Shown here in pieces: positions 1 through 11,083 of a DNA stretch of 64,000 bases. Position 1 is the stretch's first letter. Each line of letters opens with the position of its first letter. The translations under genes and the position numbers were made by a program. The DNA is from an uncultured Pelagibacteraceae bacterium (GTDB taxonomy: Bacteria > Pseudomonadota > Alphaproteobacteria > Pelagibacterales > Pelagibacteraceae): assembly GCA_902604695.1 (NCBI GenBank), contig CACKZT010000001.1, forward strand, positions 62,001-126,000, read 5' to 3'. The notes under the pieces are model-generated. The model did not search any database and was not told the origin of the DNA. It saw only the letters and a program-made list of their open reading frames with translations.

Positions 1-145
1 AGTTGTTGCTGGTTCTATTACGATTAAACAAGCTGAAGCAATAGCTAAAGAAAAAATGAAAGATTTAAACGCTTTTGATCTTAAAGAAGCTACGAAAATA
101 ATTTGTGGATCAGCAAGATCAATGGGAATAGAAGTTAAGGAATAA
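1..145 (+). CDS. rplK: 50S ribosomal protein L11, C-terminal part (partial)
   Basis: Only the last 47 codons are present, read from base 2 to the TAA at 143-145. The translated end ([14 protein letters not shown], then a SARSMGIEV-type finish) matches the C-terminal RNA-binding domain of L11, which binds the GTPase-associated region of 23S rRNA. The stop codon shares its last A with the start of rplA (TAATG), so the two are translationally coupled, as in the standard rplK-rplA pair. The 5' part, and probably nusG and secE, lie outside the window. Confidence 0.93.
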   Translation, partial: VVAGSITIKQAEAIAKEKMKDLNAFDLKEATKIICGSARSMGIEVKE

Positions 146-834
146 TGAAAAAAAGATCTAAAAGATATAATGAGATATTAAAACTTTCTGAAAAAGAAAA
201 AAAAGTTGATATTAAAAAAGTTTTCGATTTAGTAAAAAAAACAAGTACAGCTAAATTTGATGAATCAATTGACATATCGTTAAAAATTAATCTTAAACAA
301 TCAAAAGGTGGAGACTTTAATTTAAGATCCATCATTAAATTACCAAAGGCTACTGGTAAAAAATTTAGAGTTGCTGTCATATGTGAACAAGATAAAATAG
401 AAGAAGCTAGAAAAAGTGGTGCTGACCTTGTAGGTTCAGATGATTTAATTGAAAAAATTGAGTCAAAAAAATTTGATTTCAACAAACTTATTTGTACTCC
501 AGCCATGATGTCAAAACTAGGAAAACATGGAAAAGTTTTGGGTCCTAAAGGTTTAATGCCAAATCCTAAATTGGGAACAGTTTCTAACAACATCAAGAAA
601 GCAGTTGAAGATATTAAAAATGGTTTAGTTGAAGTTAAGAATGACAAAGATGGAAATGTAGGATCATCAATTGGCAGAAAAAGTTTTAATAATGAAGATT
701 TAATAAATAACTTTAACTTTTTTATTGATGCTATTAAAAAAGAAAAACCTGATACTATGAAAGGTGAATTGATTAAAAGTACATACATTACTTCATCGAT
801 GGGTATTTCTTATAGAGTAGCTGGGGGAAAATAA
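145..834 (+). CDS. rplA: 50S ribosomal protein L1
   Basis: Ribosomal protein L1 forms the L1 stalk of the large subunit, binds 23S rRNA and helps release deacylated tRNA; in many bacteria it also represses its own mRNA. The 229-residue product has the usual length and carries the L1 signature LGPKGLMPNPK at residues 132-142. The ATG overlaps the rplK stop by one base, which fixes the start. The stop is followed by only three bases before rplJ, leaving no space for the L10 leader found in that gap in E. coli. Confidence 0.98.
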   Translation: MKKRSKRYNEILKLSEKEKKVDIKKVFDLVKKTSTAKFDESIDISLKINLKQSKGGDFNLRSIIKLPKATGKKFRVAVICEQDKIEEARKSGADLVGSDDLIEKIESKKFDFNKLICTPAMMSKLGKHGKVLGPKGLMPNPKLGTVSNNIKKAVEDIKNGLVEVKNDKDGNVGSSIGRKSFNNEDLINNFNFFIDAIKKEKPDTMKGELIKSTYITSSMGISYRVAGGK

Positions 835-837
835 ATT

Positions 838-1350
838 ATGATGAACAAAGAAAGTAAAAAACAATACATCGAAGAAATGAAAAAAAATTTTTCATCTAAC
901 GATTCTGTTATGATTGCTCAATACCAAGGACTAAATGTTAATGAATTAGATGATTTAAGAAAACAACTAAGAGATAAAGGAATATTATTTAAAGTTACAA
1001 AAAACAGAATCACTAAATTAGCAATTAAGGATTCCCCAGTGAAAGATTTAGAAAAATACTTTACTGGACCAACAGCTGCAGCGCTATCTTCAGATGCGAT
1101 TACCACAGCTAAAATTTTAACAAAATTTGCAAAATCACATAACAAGCTAAAAATTATAGCAGGTTTTATGGATGGAAAGGTTTTGGATCAAAAAGAAGTG
1201 GCTATTATCGCCACACTACCAACATTAGAGGAAGCAAGGGCTAAAATAGTAGGAATTTTAGCTACACCTGCTCAAAAATTAGTTAGTATTTTACTTGCAC
1301 CTGGCTCAAAAATCGCTAATTTAGCGCGCGCGAAGAGTTTAAAAAAATAA
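838..1350 (+). CDS. rplJ: 50S ribosomal protein L10
   Basis: L10 is the base of the flexible L7/L12 stalk that recruits translation factors to the ribosome. The 170-residue product begins with the usual basic helix, has the RNA-binding N-terminal domain ([11 protein letters not shown] around residues 52-62) and ends in the helical region that binds L12 dimers. Two ATG codons are in tandem (838 and 841) and either could be used; a purine-rich GGGGGAAAA lies at the end of rplA. The gene sits between rplA and rplL in the normal order. Confidence 0.97.
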   Translation: MMNKESKKQYIEEMKKNFSSNDSVMIAQYQGLNVNELDDLRKQLRDKGILFKVTKNRITKLAIKDSPVKDLEKYFTGPTAAALSSDAITTAKILTKFAKSHNKLKIIAGFMDGKVLDQKEVAIIATLPTLEEARAKIVGILATPAQKLVSILLAPGSKIANLARAKSLKK

Positions 1351-1364
1351 TTTATAGGATTCAA

Positions 1365-1733
1365 ATGGCAGATTTAAACAAAATTATAGAAGACTTATCT
1401 ACGCTTACAGTTGTAGAAGCAGCAGAACTTTCAAAACAATTAGAAGAAAAATGGGGTGTAACAGCAGCAGCTCCAGCAGCCGCAGCTCCTGCAGCAGGTG
1501 CAGCACCAGCGGGTGAAGAAAAATCAGAATTTACAATTTTTTTAGCAGCTTCTGGAGACAAAAAAATTAATGTAATAAAAGAAGTAAGATCTATTACAGG
1601 ATTGGGACTTAAAGAAGCAAAAGATTTAGTTGAAGCGGCACCTAAAGAAGTTAAAGCAGGTGTACCAAAAAAAGATGCAGAAGAGATGAAGAAAAAACTC
1701 GAAGCTGCAGGTGCTAAAGTAGAATTAAAGTAA
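1365..1733 (+). CDS. rplL: 50S ribosomal protein L7/L12
   Basis: L7/L12 is the multicopy stalk protein that stimulates GTP hydrolysis by EF-Tu and EF-G. The 122-residue product has the three expected parts: an N-terminal dimerisation and L10-binding helix pair (residues 1-33), an Ala/Pro/Gly-rich hinge (about 35-50), and the factor-binding C-terminal domain with [22 protein letters not shown] sequence precedes the ATG, a reasonable ribosome-binding site. It is followed by a 61-base gap that contains a strong hairpin before rpoB. Confidence 0.98.
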   Translation: MADLNKIIEDLSTLTVVEAAELSKQLEEKWGVTAAAPAAAAPAAGAAPAGEEKSEFTIFLAASGDKKINVIKEVRSITGLGLKEAKDLVEAAPKEVKAGVPKKDAEEMKKKLEAAGAKVELK

Positions 1734-1749
1734 ATACAAATTTAAGTTA

Positions 1750-1781
1750 ATTTTACTGCAAGTTAAAATTTGCGGTAAAAT
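1750..1781 (+). promoter_or_regulatory. Hairpin between rplL and rpoB
   Basis: The 5' arm TTTTACTGCAA (1751-1761) and the 3' arm TTGCGGTAAAA (1770-1780) form an 11-bp stem with one T-G wobble and an 8-base loop; a flanking A-T pair extends it to 12 bp. No run of T follows, so it does not look like a simple terminator. It ends 13 bases before the rpoB ATG. By analogy with E. coli, where the rplL-rpoB gap holds an attenuator and an RNase III site, it may set the ratio of r-protein to polymerase mRNA; that role is inferred. Confidence 0.65.
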
Positions 1782-1794
1782 AATATTATTATTA

Positions 1795-4700
1795 ATGGAA
1801 TTATCTTTTACTCAAAAGAAAAGCATAAGAAAAAGTTTTGGTAAACTTACAGAAAGTTTATCTATACCTAATTTGATAGAAGTACAAAAAAATTCATACA
1901 ATGAATTTTTAATCTCAAAAAACCTCAATGAACAATTAGGCGAACTTTCAAAAGGTATAAATAAAGTTTTTAAAAGCATTTTTCCCATTGAAGATGGATC
2001 TGACAAATCAACTTTAGAGTACGTTTCTTATAGATTAGAAAAACCAAAATTTGACGTAATTGAGTGTAAACAAAGAAGTCTTACTTACTCTGCTTCACTT
2101 AAGGCAGTTCTTAGATTAGTTGTTTATGATATCGACGATGAGAATAACACTAAGCAAATTTTATCTGCAAAAGAACAAGAAGTTTTTATTGGTGAACTAC
2201 CTTTAATGACATCAAGTGGTACTTTTGTAGTCAATGGAGTTGAAAGAGTTGTTGTAAATCAAATGCACAGAAGCCCTGGTGTTTTCTTTGATCATGATAA
2301 AGGAAAAACCCACTCTAGCGGTAAATTATTATTTAACTGTAGAATAATTCCCGGAAGAGGATCTTGGTTAGATTTTGAATTTGACCCAAAAGATATTTTA
2401 TATTTTAGGATAGATAGAAAAAAAAAACTACCAATTACATCTATTCTTTATGCTCTTGGCTTATCAAGAGAAAAAATAATTAATACTTTTTATTCTTGTG
2501 ATTTATATGAGTATGATAAAGAAAATAGCAAATGGAAAGTAAAATTCACTCCCGAAAATTATAAAAGACCAATTAAACTTTCTTTCGATTTAGTTGACGC
2601 GAAAACAAATAAAAAACATTTAAGCACAGGTGACAAGTTAAATTATATTATTGCGCAGAAACTAAAAGAAAAAGGTTTAAATTATATTTATGTTTCAAAT
2701 AAAGAAATAGTCGGCAAATATATTCTTTCAGATATTAAAGACAAAAATGGCTCTGTATTAATTAAATCAGGATTTGACATAACTGAAGAGAATTTACAAA
2801 ATATTATAAAAGAAGAAAAATTTAGTTTAGAGCTAGTAAATATTGACCCTATTAACAAGGGACCTTATTTACTTGAGACACTTAAAGTAGACAAAAATCT
2901 AAATAAAACAGAAGCTTTAAATGATATATATAAAGTTTTAAGACCAGGTGAGGCTCCAACAATTGAGATAGCAGAGGAAATTTTTAAAAATCTTTATTTT
3001 AACAAAGATCGTTATGATTTGTCTGAAGTTGGTAGAGTTAAACTAAACGCAAAACTTAACCTCAAAGTAAATATCAAAGATACAATTCTTAATAAAGACG
3101 ACATTATAGCAATAATTAAATTTATGCTAAATCTAAGGGATGGAGTTGGTGAAGTTGATGATATTGATCATCTAGGAAATAGAAGGGTAAGATCTGTAGG
3201 TGAATTGGTTGAAAATCAATTTAGAATTGGGTTAATCAGAATGGAAAGAACTGTTAAAGAAAAAATGTCTACCTTTCTAGAAATTGAGTCAGCAATGCCA
3301 CAGGATCTTATTAACGCTAAGCCAATAACAACCTCACTAAAAGATTTTTTTGCAACTTCTCAACTTTCTCAGTTTATGGATCAAACTAATCCTTTGTCTG
3401 AAATTACTCACAAGAGAAGAGTTTCAGCTTTAGGTCCAGGGGGGTTAACTAGAGAAAGAGCAGGATTTGAAGTTCGAGATGTTCACCCAACTCATTATGG
3501 AAGAATTTGTCCAATCGAGACACCCGAAGGTCCAAATATCGGATTAATTAATAGTTTGGCAACTTATTGCAAGGTTAACAAGTATGGCTACATTGAAAGT
3601 CCTTATAAAAAAGTTGTGAATGGAAAAGTAACAGACAAAGTAGAGTATTTATCAGCTATAGAAGAAGAAAAATTTACTATAGCACAAGCCAACTCAGTCA
3701 TTAATAAAAACGGAGCTTTTGAAGAAGAATTAGTAGCTTGCAGAAAAAATCTGAATTTTTTACTCTCAAACAAAGAAAATATCGATTATATCGATGTTTC
3801 ACCAAAACAATTAGTCTCTGTCGCTGCAGCTTTAATACCTTTTCTTGAGAATGATGATGCTAATAGGGCTTTAATGGGCTCAAACATGATGAGGCAGGCA
3901 GTGCCACTTTTAAAACCTGAGTCTCCTTTAGTAGGAACTGGAATGGAGTCTGATGTTGCTTTAGACTCTGGAGTAACTATTGTTGCAAAAAGAAACGGTG
4001 TCGTTGATAAAATTGACGGAAAAAGAATAGTTGTTAAAGCAACTGAAGAAAAAGATTTATCTCAGTCAGGAGTTGATATTTACAATCTTTCTAAGTTTAA
4101 AAGATCAAATCAAAATACATGTATTAATCAAAAGCCATTAGTTAAAGTTGGTGATATTATAAAAAAGGGAGATATCATTGCTGACGGACCTGCCACGAAA
4201 CTTGGAGAATTGGCATTAGGAAAAAACGTAACTGTAGCTTTTATGCCTTGGCAAGGATATAATTTTGAAGATTCAATTCTTATTTCAGAGAGATGTGTTA
4301 CAGATGATGTCTTTACGTCCGTTCATATAGAAGAATATGAGTCTATGGCTAGAGACACAAAATTAGGAGCAGAAGAAATTACCAGAGACATACCGAATGT
4401 TAGCGAAGAGAGCTTAAGAAATTTAGATGAGTCCGGGATTGTGTATGTTGGTGCGGAGGTAAAGCCAGGAGATATTTTGGTTGGTAAAGTCACGCCAAAA
4501 AGCGAGACATCTTCAAGTCCGGAAGAAAAACTTTTAAGATCAATATTTGGGGAAAAAGCTACTGATGTTAGAGACTCATCTCTTAAGTTAAAATCTGGAA
4601 GTTCTGGTGTTGTTATTGATGTGAGAGTTTTTAATAGGCACGGTATTGAAAAGGACGAAAGATCTTTAGCCATTGAAAGATCTGAAATTGAGTTAGTTCA

Positions 4701-5886
4701 GGAAGACAAAAAAGTTGAAGAAGAAATACTAAATAGAAATATAAAATCAAGAGCCATAAACCTTATAAAAGATAAAAAAATTAGTAAAGACTACAAAAAT
4801 ATAAGCTCGAACAATCCTTTAACTTTAGAGCAGTTAGATGAGCTTTCTTTAAAAGATATTTGGAAACTAAATTTTTCAGAGGATCAGACAAACAATAATA
4901 TATCTACTTTAAATAAACAATACGAAGAAGCTCAAGAAGATATCAAATTAAGATTTGAAGACAAAGTAATTAAGATAAAGCAAGGTGATGATCTTTTACC
5001 AACAGTAATGAAAGTAGTAAAAGTGTTTGTTGCAGTAAAAAGAAGATTAATGCCCGGAGATAAAATGGCCGGAAGACACGGTAATAAAGGCGTAGTAAGT
5101 AAAATTGTTCCTGTTGAAGATATGCCATACATGGAAAATGGTAAACCAGTTGATATTGTATTAAATCCGCTTGGAGTACCTAGTCGTATGAATGTTGGGC
5201 AAATTTTAGAAACTCATCTAGGATGGGCTTGTTCTGAACTTGGAGAACAAATTAAAAATTATATTAAAGATTTTGAAAAAAAATATGAACAAATTAAGAA
5301 TAAATTAAAAGATGTATACGGAAAAGAATATTACGAAAAAGTTATAAATAAATTGGAGAAAAAAGAAGTTTTAGAACTAGTAGAAAATATTTCTAATGGA
5401 TTGCCAATAGCCACTCCAGTTTTTGACGGAGCGTCTACAACAGATATTTCAAAAATGTTAGATCTTTCATCTTTACCTAATTCTGGACAAACCACATTAT
5501 GGGATGGAATATCAGGAGAAAAATTTGATAGGCCGGTTACTGTTGGTATTATCTATATGCTTAAACTAAATCATTTAGTAGAAGATAAAATTCATGCGAG
5601 ATCAACAGGACCATATAGCTTAGTTACTCAACAACCTTTAGGTGGAAAAGCTCAATCAGGTGGACAAAGATTTGGTGAAATGGAAGTTTGGGCTTTAGAA
5701 GCTTACGGAGCATCTTACTCTCTTCAAGAAATGTTAACTGTAAAATCTGATGATGTGGCAGGAAGAACTAAAGTTTATGAAACTATTGTAAAAGGAAATA
5801 ATAATTTCGAGTCAGGAGTTCCTGAGTCTTTTAATGTTTTAATTAAAGAAATTAGGGCTTTAGGATTAAATATAGAATTAAATTAG
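1795..5886 (+). CDS. rpoB: DNA-directed RNA polymerase subunit beta
   Basis: Beta subunit of RNA polymerase; with beta' it forms the catalytic cleft. The 1363-residue length is usual for proteobacteria. The rifampicin region starts at residue 522 (SQLSQFMDQ) and continues with [14 protein letters not shown]; residues matching E. coli D516, H526 and S531 are the sensitive types. The downstream motifs [13 protein letters not shown] and [18 protein letters not shown] are also intact. The start at 1795 gives the typical [14 protein letters not shown] beginning. The stop is one base before the rpoC start, so the two subunits are translated together. Confidence 0.99.
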   Translation: MELSFTQKKSIRKSFGKLTESLSIPNLIEVQKNSYNEFLISKNLNEQLGELSKGINKVFKSIFPIEDGSDKSTLEYVSYRLEKPKFDVIECKQRSLTYSASLKAVLRLVVYDIDDENNTKQILSAKEQEVFIGELPLMTSSGTFVVNGVERVVVNQMHRSPGVFFDHDKGKTHSSGKLLFNCRIIPGRGSWLDFEFDPKDILYFRIDRKKKLPITSILYALGLSREKIINTFYSCDLYEYDKENSKWKVKFTPENYKRPIKLSFDLVDAKTNKKHLSTGDKLNYIIAQKLKEKGLNYIYVSNKEIVGKYILSDIKDKNGSVLIKSGFDITEENLQNIIKEEKFSLELVNIDPINKGPYLLETLKVDKNLNKTEALNDIYKVLRPGEAPTIEIAEEIFKNLYFNKDRYDLSEVGRVKLNAKLNLKVNIKDTILNKDDIIAIIKFMLNLRDGVGEVDDIDHLGNRRVRSVGELVENQFRIGLIRMERTVKEKMSTFLEIESAMPQDLINAKPITTSLKDFFATSQLSQFMDQTNPLSEITHKRRVSALGPGGLTRERAGFEVRDVHPTHYGRICPIETPEGPNIGLINSLATYCKVNKYGYIESPYKKVVNGKVTDKVEYLSAIEEEKFTIAQANSVINKNGAFEEELVACRKNLNFLLSNKENIDYIDVSPKQLVSVAAALIPFLENDDANRALMGSNMMRQAVPLLKPESPLVGTGMESDVALDSGVTIVAKRNGVVDKIDGKRIVVKATEEKDLSQSGVDIYNLSKFKRSNQNTCINQKPLVKVGDIIKKGDIIADGPATKLGELALGKNVTVAFMPWQGYNFEDSILISERCVTDDVFTSVHIEEYESMARDTKLGAEEITRDIPNVSEESLRNLDESGIVYVGAEVKPGDILVGKVTPKSETSSSPEEKLLRSIFGEKATDVRDSSLKLKSGSSGVVIDVRVFNRHGIEKDERSLAIERSEIELVQEDKKVEEEILNRNIKSRAINLIKDKKISKDYKNISSNNPLTLEQLDELSLKDIWKLNFSEDQTNNNISTLNKQYEEAQEDIKLRFEDKVIKIKQGDDLLPTVMKVVKVFVAVKRRLMPGDKMAGRHGNKGVVSKIVPVEDMPYMENGKPVDIVLNPLGVPSRMNVGQILETHLGWACSELGEQIKNYIKDFEKKYEQIKNKLKDVYGKEYYEKVINKLEKKEVLELVENISNGLPIATPVFDGASTTDISKMLDLSSLPNSGQTTLWDGISGEKFDRPVTVGIIYMLKLNHLVEDKIHARSTGPYSLVTQQPLGGKAQSGGQRFGEMEVWALEAYGASYSLQEMLTVKSDDVAGRTKVYETIVKGNNNFESGVPESFNVLIKEIRALGLNIELN

Positions 5887-5887
5887 T

Positions 5888-8800
5888 ATGGAAAAAAATT
5901 TATCAAAAACTTTTGCTAATCAAAATCTTTCTAACGAAAATAATTTCAGTAATATTAAAATTACGCTAGCTAGTCCGGAAAAAATTAAATCATGGTCCTT
6001 TGGCGAAATAAAAAAACCTGAAACAATAAATTATAGAACTTTCAGGCCTGAAAAAGATGGCTTGTTCTGTGCAAGAATATTTGGTCCAGTCAAAGACTAT
6101 GAGTGTCTTTGTGGTAAATATAAACGTATGAAGTTTAGAGGAATTATATGTGAAAAATGTGGAGTTGAAATTACTAAATCAAATGTAAGAAGGGAAAGAA
6201 TGGGTCATATAGATCTTGCCTGTCCCGTTGCTCATATTTGGTTTTTAAAATCCTTACCAAGTAGAATAGCTTTAGCCATTGATATGAAACTAAAAGATGT
6301 TGAAAAGGTTTTATACTTTGAAAGTTTCATAGTCGTTGAACCAGGACTTACTACTTTAAAAAAAGGTCAATTATTAACTGAAGAAGCTCTAACTAAGGCG
6401 CAAGAAGAATTTGGTGAAGATGCATTTTCAGCTGGTATAGGCGCAGAAGCTGTAAGAGATATACTGATTAATTTGGATTTATTAAAAGAACAAAAAAGAT
6501 TAAGGGACTCTCTTGGGGAAATAAAATCAAAAGTTACTGAAGAAAGAACAATTAAAAGACTAAAATTAGTTGAGTCATTTATAACTTCAGGAAATAAACC
6601 TGAATGGATGATTTTAACAACTGTTCCAGTAATACCTCCAGAATTAAGACCGCTTGTGCCTCTCGATGGAGGTAGATTTGCCACTTCTGACTTAAATGAT
6701 TTATATAGAAGGGTAATAAATAGAAATAATAGACTTAAAAGGTTACTAGACTTAAAAGCTCCTGACATCATAGTTAGAAATGAAAAAAGGATGCTACAAG
6801 AGTCTGTGGATGCTCTCTTCGATAATGGGAGAAGGGGTAGAGTAATTACAGGAACTGGAAAACGTCCTCTTAAATCTTTAGCAGAAATGCTAAAAGGAAA
6901 ACAAGGTAGATTTAGACAAAATCTGCTTGGAAAACGTGTAGACTATTCAGGTAGATCAGTAATTGTTGTTGGCCCTGAACTTAAATTACATCAGTGTGGT
7001 TTGCCAAAAAAAATGGCATTAGAACTCTTTAAACCTTTCTTATACGCAAGATTAGATAAACTAGGTTTAGCTACTACTATTAAACAAGCAAAAAGATTAG
7101 TTGAAAAAGAAAAAAGTGAGGTATGGGATGCATTAGAGCATATTATTAGAGAGCACCCTGTGATGCTGAATAGAGCACCAACCTTGCACAGATTAGGAGT
7201 TCAAGCTTTTGAGGCTAAATTGATAGAGGGAAATGCTATCGAACTTCATCCATTAGTGTGTGCAGCTTTTAATGCAGATTTTGATGGAGATCAAATGGCT
7301 GTTCATATCCCATTAAGTTTAGAAGCGCAATTAGAAGCAAGAGTTTTAATGATGTCTACTAACAATATACTAAGTCCTTCAAACGGAAAACCAATAATAG
7401 TTCCCAGCCAGGATATAGTTCTAGGGATCTATTACTTATCGCAATCTAATGATGAAAATGATAAAGTTAAGGGAATTTTTTCAAACATAGATGAGATTGA
7501 ACAAGCTATTGAAAATAAATCTATAAGTTTGCACTCCAAAATAATATCATTGTTTAAAACTATTGATGAGACAGGTAAAGAAACTGTTCAAAAATATAAG
7601 AGCACTGCGGGTAGATTTTTACTAGCTAATATTTTACCAAGACATAATAAAATTAAATTTACTCTTATTGATCGATTATTAACAAAAAAAGACGTTTCGG
7701 AAGTTATAGACACAATTTTTAGATATTGTGGCCAAAAAGAAACTGTTATCTTCTGCGATAGAATAAAATCTTTAGGATTTAAACACGCATTTAGAGCAGG
7801 AATCTCATTTGGAAAAGATGATTTAATAATACCAAAAACTAAGATCGGATTAATTAACGAAACTAAAAAGAAAATTGAAGATTACGAGAAACAATATTCT
7901 GATGGTTTAATTACTCGTGGAGAAAAATATAATAAAGTTGTAGATATTTGGTCTAAATGTACAGACACAGTTGCAAATGAAATGATGAAAGAAATTTCAT
8001 CAGCCGAAAAAATTTATAAAGACGATAGAATCGAAACTAACTCAGTCTATATGATGGCAGACTCAGGTGCTAGAGGTTCGCAAGCACAGATGAAACAATT
8101 AGCAGGAATGAGAGGTCTAATAGCCAAACCTTCAGGAGAAATTATTGAAACTCCCATTGTCGCAAATTTTAAAGAAGGTTTAACAGTTCTAGAATATTTC
8201 AACTCAACTCATGGAGCTAGAAAAGGTTTAGCAGATACTGCGCTAAAAACAGCTAACTCAGGTTATCTAACAAGAAGATTATGTGATGTTGCTCAAGATT
8301 TACAGGTTACTATGAAGGATTGTAACTCTAAATCTTCAATTACTCTGACTGAAATAATTGAGGGTGGAAATATATTAGTTAGTTTATCAGAGAGAATTTT
8401 AGGAAGAGTACCGTCTATAGACGTAAAACATCCAATTACGGGAGAAATAATTCTTAAAAAGAAGAAATTAATTGATGAAAGCGATTGTGAAATTATAGAT
8501 GCTGCAGGCGTTAAATCTATAAACGTTTACTCTGTTATTACTTGTGATGCAAAAAGAGGTGTCTGTCAAACTTGTTATGGTAGAGATCTATCTAGAGGTA
8601 AAATTGTTAGTGTAGGAGAGGCTATTGGAATGATTGCTGCTCAGTCAATAGGAGAACCTGGGACTCAATTAACAATGAGAACTTTCCACGTTGGAGGTAC
8701 AGCACAAATTAAAGAAGAATCCCAAATTGTTTGCCAAACAAAAGGTAAATTAAATATTATAAATAAAAATTTAATTGAAGACTCGAAAAAAAATATTATT

Positions 8801-10057
8801 GTAATGGGCAGAAATACTCAGCTGTCTATAGAAGATGATAATGGAATACAGCTTGCAATATATAAAGTAAATTATGGATCTAAATTATTTTTTAAAGATG
8901 GTGAAGTAATTGAAAAAGGAAAAAAAATTGCCGAATGGGATCCTTATACACTTCCTGTAATTGCTGAAACAAGCGGAATTGCAAATTATATGGACTTAAT
9001 TGAAGGAACTTCTTTAACAGAAACATTGGATGATGCAACTGGTATTTCATCAAAATCTGTTACTGACTGGAAATCGTTAACTAAAAATTCTGAACTTAAA
9101 CCAAGAATTACTTTAAGAAATGAAAAGGGAGAAATTATTAAAAAAGCCGATGGAAATGAAGCTAGATATTACTTAGTTCCAGACTCAATCTTGTCAGTTA
9201 AAGATGGACAAAAAATTTCTGCTGGAGACGTTTTAGCCAGATTACCAAAAGAAACTTCAAAAACAAAAGATATAACCGGAGGCTTACCTCGAGTTGCAGA
9301 ATTATTTGAAGCTAGGCGCCCAAAAGATAGTGCTATAATCGCAGAAAATGATGGTGTGATAGAATTTGGTAAAGAAGTGAGAGGTAAACAAAAAATTTCA
9401 ATTGTTTCAGGAAAAGGGGAAACTTCAAATTATTTAATTCCTAAAGGAAAACATGTCAATTTCAATCAAGGTGAAAAAATTAAAAAAGGAGAATATTTAT
9501 TAGACGGAAGTCCAGCTCCTCATGATATTTTAAGAATTTTAGGTGTAGAAAAATTAACTGAGTACTTTGTAAGTGAAGTCCAAGAAGTTTATAGATTACA
9601 AGGAGTTGTAATTAATGATAAACATATAGAAACTATTGTTAGACAAATGTTAAAAAAAGTTGAAGTTAAAAACCCAGGTGACTCTGATCTTCTGCAAGGT
9701 GAAATGATTGACCTTTTAGATATTGATGTAATAAATGAGTCTCTTAAGTCAAAAAATAAAAAACAAGTATCTTATGAAAGAGTTTTGTTAGGTATTACCA
9801 AAGCTTCACTTCAAACAAACTCATTTATTTCTGCCGCATCTTTCCAAGAAACGACAAGAGTTTTAACAGATGCTTCTATAAAAGGTAAAGTTGATACACT
9901 ACAAGGTCTTAAAGAAAATGTCATAGTTGGAAGATTGGTACCAGCTGGTACCGGGTTAACTAAAATGGGTTGGGATGAAGAGGCTAGAGAGCAAGATAAA
10001 GTTAGACTAGAAAAAATCAAAAAAGAACAGCTTGAAAACCCTACAGTTGTTGAATAA
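5888..10057 (+). CDS. rpoC: DNA-directed RNA polymerase subunit beta'
   Basis: Beta' subunit, 1389 residues. The N-terminal zinc site has cysteines at 73, 75, 88 and 91; the catalytic magnesium loop NADFDGD is at 462-468; the trigger-loop and bridge-helix region ([18 protein letters not shown]) and the second zinc site ([15 protein letters not shown]) are present. It starts one base after rpoB. The stop is followed by 172 non-coding bases carrying a promoter and structured leader for the str operon, so this is the probable end of the rif-type operon. Confidence 0.99.
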   Translation: MEKNLSKTFANQNLSNENNFSNIKITLASPEKIKSWSFGEIKKPETINYRTFRPEKDGLFCARIFGPVKDYECLCGKYKRMKFRGIICEKCGVEITKSNVRRERMGHIDLACPVAHIWFLKSLPSRIALAIDMKLKDVEKVLYFESFIVVEPGLTTLKKGQLLTEEALTKAQEEFGEDAFSAGIGAEAVRDILINLDLLKEQKRLRDSLGEIKSKVTEERTIKRLKLVESFITSGNKPEWMILTTVPVIPPELRPLVPLDGGRFATSDLNDLYRRVINRNNRLKRLLDLKAPDIIVRNEKRMLQESVDALFDNGRRGRVITGTGKRPLKSLAEMLKGKQGRFRQNLLGKRVDYSGRSVIVVGPELKLHQCGLPKKMALELFKPFLYARLDKLGLATTIKQAKRLVEKEKSEVWDALEHIIREHPVMLNRAPTLHRLGVQAFEAKLIEGNAIELHPLVCAAFNADFDGDQMAVHIPLSLEAQLEARVLMMSTNNILSPSNGKPIIVPSQDIVLGIYYLSQSNDENDKVKGIFSNIDEIEQAIENKSISLHSKIISLFKTIDETGKETVQKYKSTAGRFLLANILPRHNKIKFTLIDRLLTKKDVSEVIDTIFRYCGQKETVIFCDRIKSLGFKHAFRAGISFGKDDLIIPKTKIGLINETKKKIEDYEKQYSDGLITRGEKYNKVVDIWSKCTDTVANEMMKEISSAEKIYKDDRIETNSVYMMADSGARGSQAQMKQLAGMRGLIAKPSGEIIETPIVANFKEGLTVLEYFNSTHGARKGLADTALKTANSGYLTRRLCDVAQDLQVTMKDCNSKSSITLTEIIEGGNILVSLSERILGRVPSIDVKHPITGEIILKKKKLIDESDCEIIDAAGVKSINVYSVITCDAKRGVCQTCYGRDLSRGKIVSVGEAIGMIAAQSIGEPGTQLTMRTFHVGGTAQIKEESQIVCQTKGKLNIINKNLIEDSKKNIIVMGRNTQLSIEDDNGIQLAIYKVNYGSKLFFKDGEVIEKGKKIAEWDPYTLPVIAETSGIANYMDLIEGTSLTETLDDATGISSKSVTDWKSLTKNSELKPRITLRNEKGEIIKKADGNEARYYLVPDSILSVKDGQKISAGDVLARLPKETSKTKDITGGLPRVAELFEARRPKDSAIIAENDGVIEFGKEVRGKQKISIVSGKGETSNYLIPKGKHVNFNQGEKIKKGEYLLDGSPAPHDILRILGVEKLTEYFVSEVQEVYRLQGVVINDKHIETIVRQMLKKVEVKNPGDSDLLQGEMIDLLDIDVINESLKSKNKKQVSYERVLLGITKASLQTNSFISAASFQETTRVLTDASIKGKVDTLQGLKENVIVGRLVPAGTGLTKMGWDEEAREQDKVRLEKIKKEQLENPTVVE

Positions 10058-10096
10058 AAAAAGCATATTTTTCAATATAAATAACCCTATTAGACA

Positions 10097-10124
10097 TTGA
10101 CTTTTACCGTTTCAATGTTAGTTT
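10097..10124 (+). promoter_or_regulatory. Promoter for rpsL and the following r-protein genes
   Basis: A -35 box TTGACT (10097-10102) is followed after 16 bases by TAGTTT (10119-10124), preceded by a TGn extension (116-118). The -10 match is modest, but the -35 is strong and the site lies just after rpoC, about 130 bases before rpsL. Transcription would begin near 10131 and include the two hairpins of the leader. No other promoter-sized gap exists before rpsM, so this site may drive more than 13 kb of ribosomal genes. Confidence 0.55.
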
Positions 10125-10147
10125 AGCGCAATTTTGATAGTTAGAAG

Positions 10148-10207
10148 TAAGGTAGTATTTAACCTTAAACACTGACTTAAGAACCTTGAAATCAAGGCCT
10201 TCCTTAA
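10148..10207 (+). promoter_or_regulatory. Structured leader upstream of rpsL
   Basis: Two stem-loops lie between the rpsL promoter and its start. The first pairs TAAGGT (10148-10153) with ACCTTA (10162-10167). The second pairs CCTTG (10184-10188) with CAAGG (10193-10197) around AAAT, with an outer TTAAG/CTTAA pairing (10177-10181 with 10203-10207). The AAGGT segment could also pair with the second ACCTT, so alternative folds are possible. This looks like an r-protein autoregulatory leader, but the ligand (for example S7 or S12) is a guess. Confidence 0.5.
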
Positions 10208-10229
10208 CTTTTGCTTCAAAATAAAATTT

Positions 10230-10601
10230 ATGCCTACGATAAATCAGCTAATAAAAAAAGCTCGTGTGAAGCCTTTGATGAGAAATAAAGTTCCAGCTTT
10301 AGAAAGGCAGCCGTTGAAGCGTGGAGTTTGTGTAAAAGTTTATACCACTACACCTAAAAAACCTAATTCTGCATTAAGAAAAGTAGCCAGAGTAAGATTA
10401 TCAAATGGTTTTGAGGTCACTGCTTACATCGGTGGCGAAGGCCATAACTTACAAGAGCACTCTGTTGTTTTAATTCGAGGCGGAAGAGTTAAAGACTTAC
10501 CAGGTGTGCGTTATCATATTTTAAGAGGAAATCTAGACACACAAGGTGTAGCCAACAGGAAAAAAAGAAGATCTTTATACGGAACAAAAAAACCTAAATA
10601 A
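10230..10601 (+). CDS. rpsL: 30S ribosomal protein S12
   Basis: S12 sits at the decoding centre of the small subunit and affects accuracy. The 123-residue product is full length. The streptomycin-related lysines are the wild-type residues K43 ([11 protein letters not shown]) and K88 (GGRVKDLPG), and D89, the residue methylthiolated by RimO in other bacteria, is kept. It is first in the str-type cluster and has its own candidate promoter and leader upstream. rpsG follows after five bases. Confidence 0.98.
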   Translation: MPTINQLIKKARVKPLMRNKVPALERQPLKRGVCVKVYTTTPKKPNSALRKVARVRLSNGFEVTAYIGGEGHNLQEHSVVLIRGGRVKDLPGVRYHILRGNLDTQGVANRKKRRSLYGTKKPK

Positions 10602-10606
10602 ATCAA

Positions 10607-11077
10607 ATGTCTCGAAAAAGAAAAGCTCCAGTAAGAAAAGTATTTCCCGATCCAAAATTTAGATCTGAAATTATATCAAAATTTATTAATTCCATAATGT
10701 ATGACGGAAAAAGATCGACTGCAGAAAAAATCCTTTACGATGCCTTAGATAAAATTAAAGAAAAAAGCAAAGAAGATCCGATAAAAATTTTTAATAACGC
10801 TATCGGAAATGTTAAGCCCAATGTTGAGTGTAGATCTAGGAGAGTAGGTGGAGCAACCTATCAAGTTCCAGTTGAGGTAAAATCGAAAAGAGCACAAGCT
10901 CTAGCTTTGAGATGGTTAATGGAAGCCACTAGAAAGAGAAAAAATAAAACTATGGCAGAAAAATTATACTATGAATTATTAGATGCATCACAAAATAAAG
11001 GTGCAGCTATAAAAAAAAGAGAGGATACACATAAAATGGCAGAGTCCAATAAAGCCTTTGCACATTTTAGATGGTAA
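10607..11077 (+). CDS. rpsG: 30S ribosomal protein S7
   Basis: S7 nucleates assembly of the small-subunit head and contacts E-site tRNA. The 156-residue product has the standard length and the conserved stretches [15 protein letters not shown] and ALRWL, and it ends at NKAFAHFRW. In E. coli, S7 is the translational repressor of the str operon, which is why the leader upstream of rpsL is of interest. fusA begins six bases after the stop. Confidence 0.98.
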   Translation: MSRKRKAPVRKVFPDPKFRSEIISKFINSIMYDGKRSTAEKILYDALDKIKEKSKEDPIKIFNNAIGNVKPNVECRSRRVGGATYQVPVEVKSKRAQALALRWLMEATRKRKNKTMAEKLYYELLDASQNKGAAIKKREDTHKMAESNKAFAHFRW

Positions 11078-11083
11078 AAATTT

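Noticed and set aside
135-788. Long open frame on the minus strand opposite rplA (217 codons)
   Set aside because: It lies wholly opposite a certain gene, reads as a hydrophobic Phe/Ser/Leu-rich shadow of lysine-rich codons, and has no family motif.
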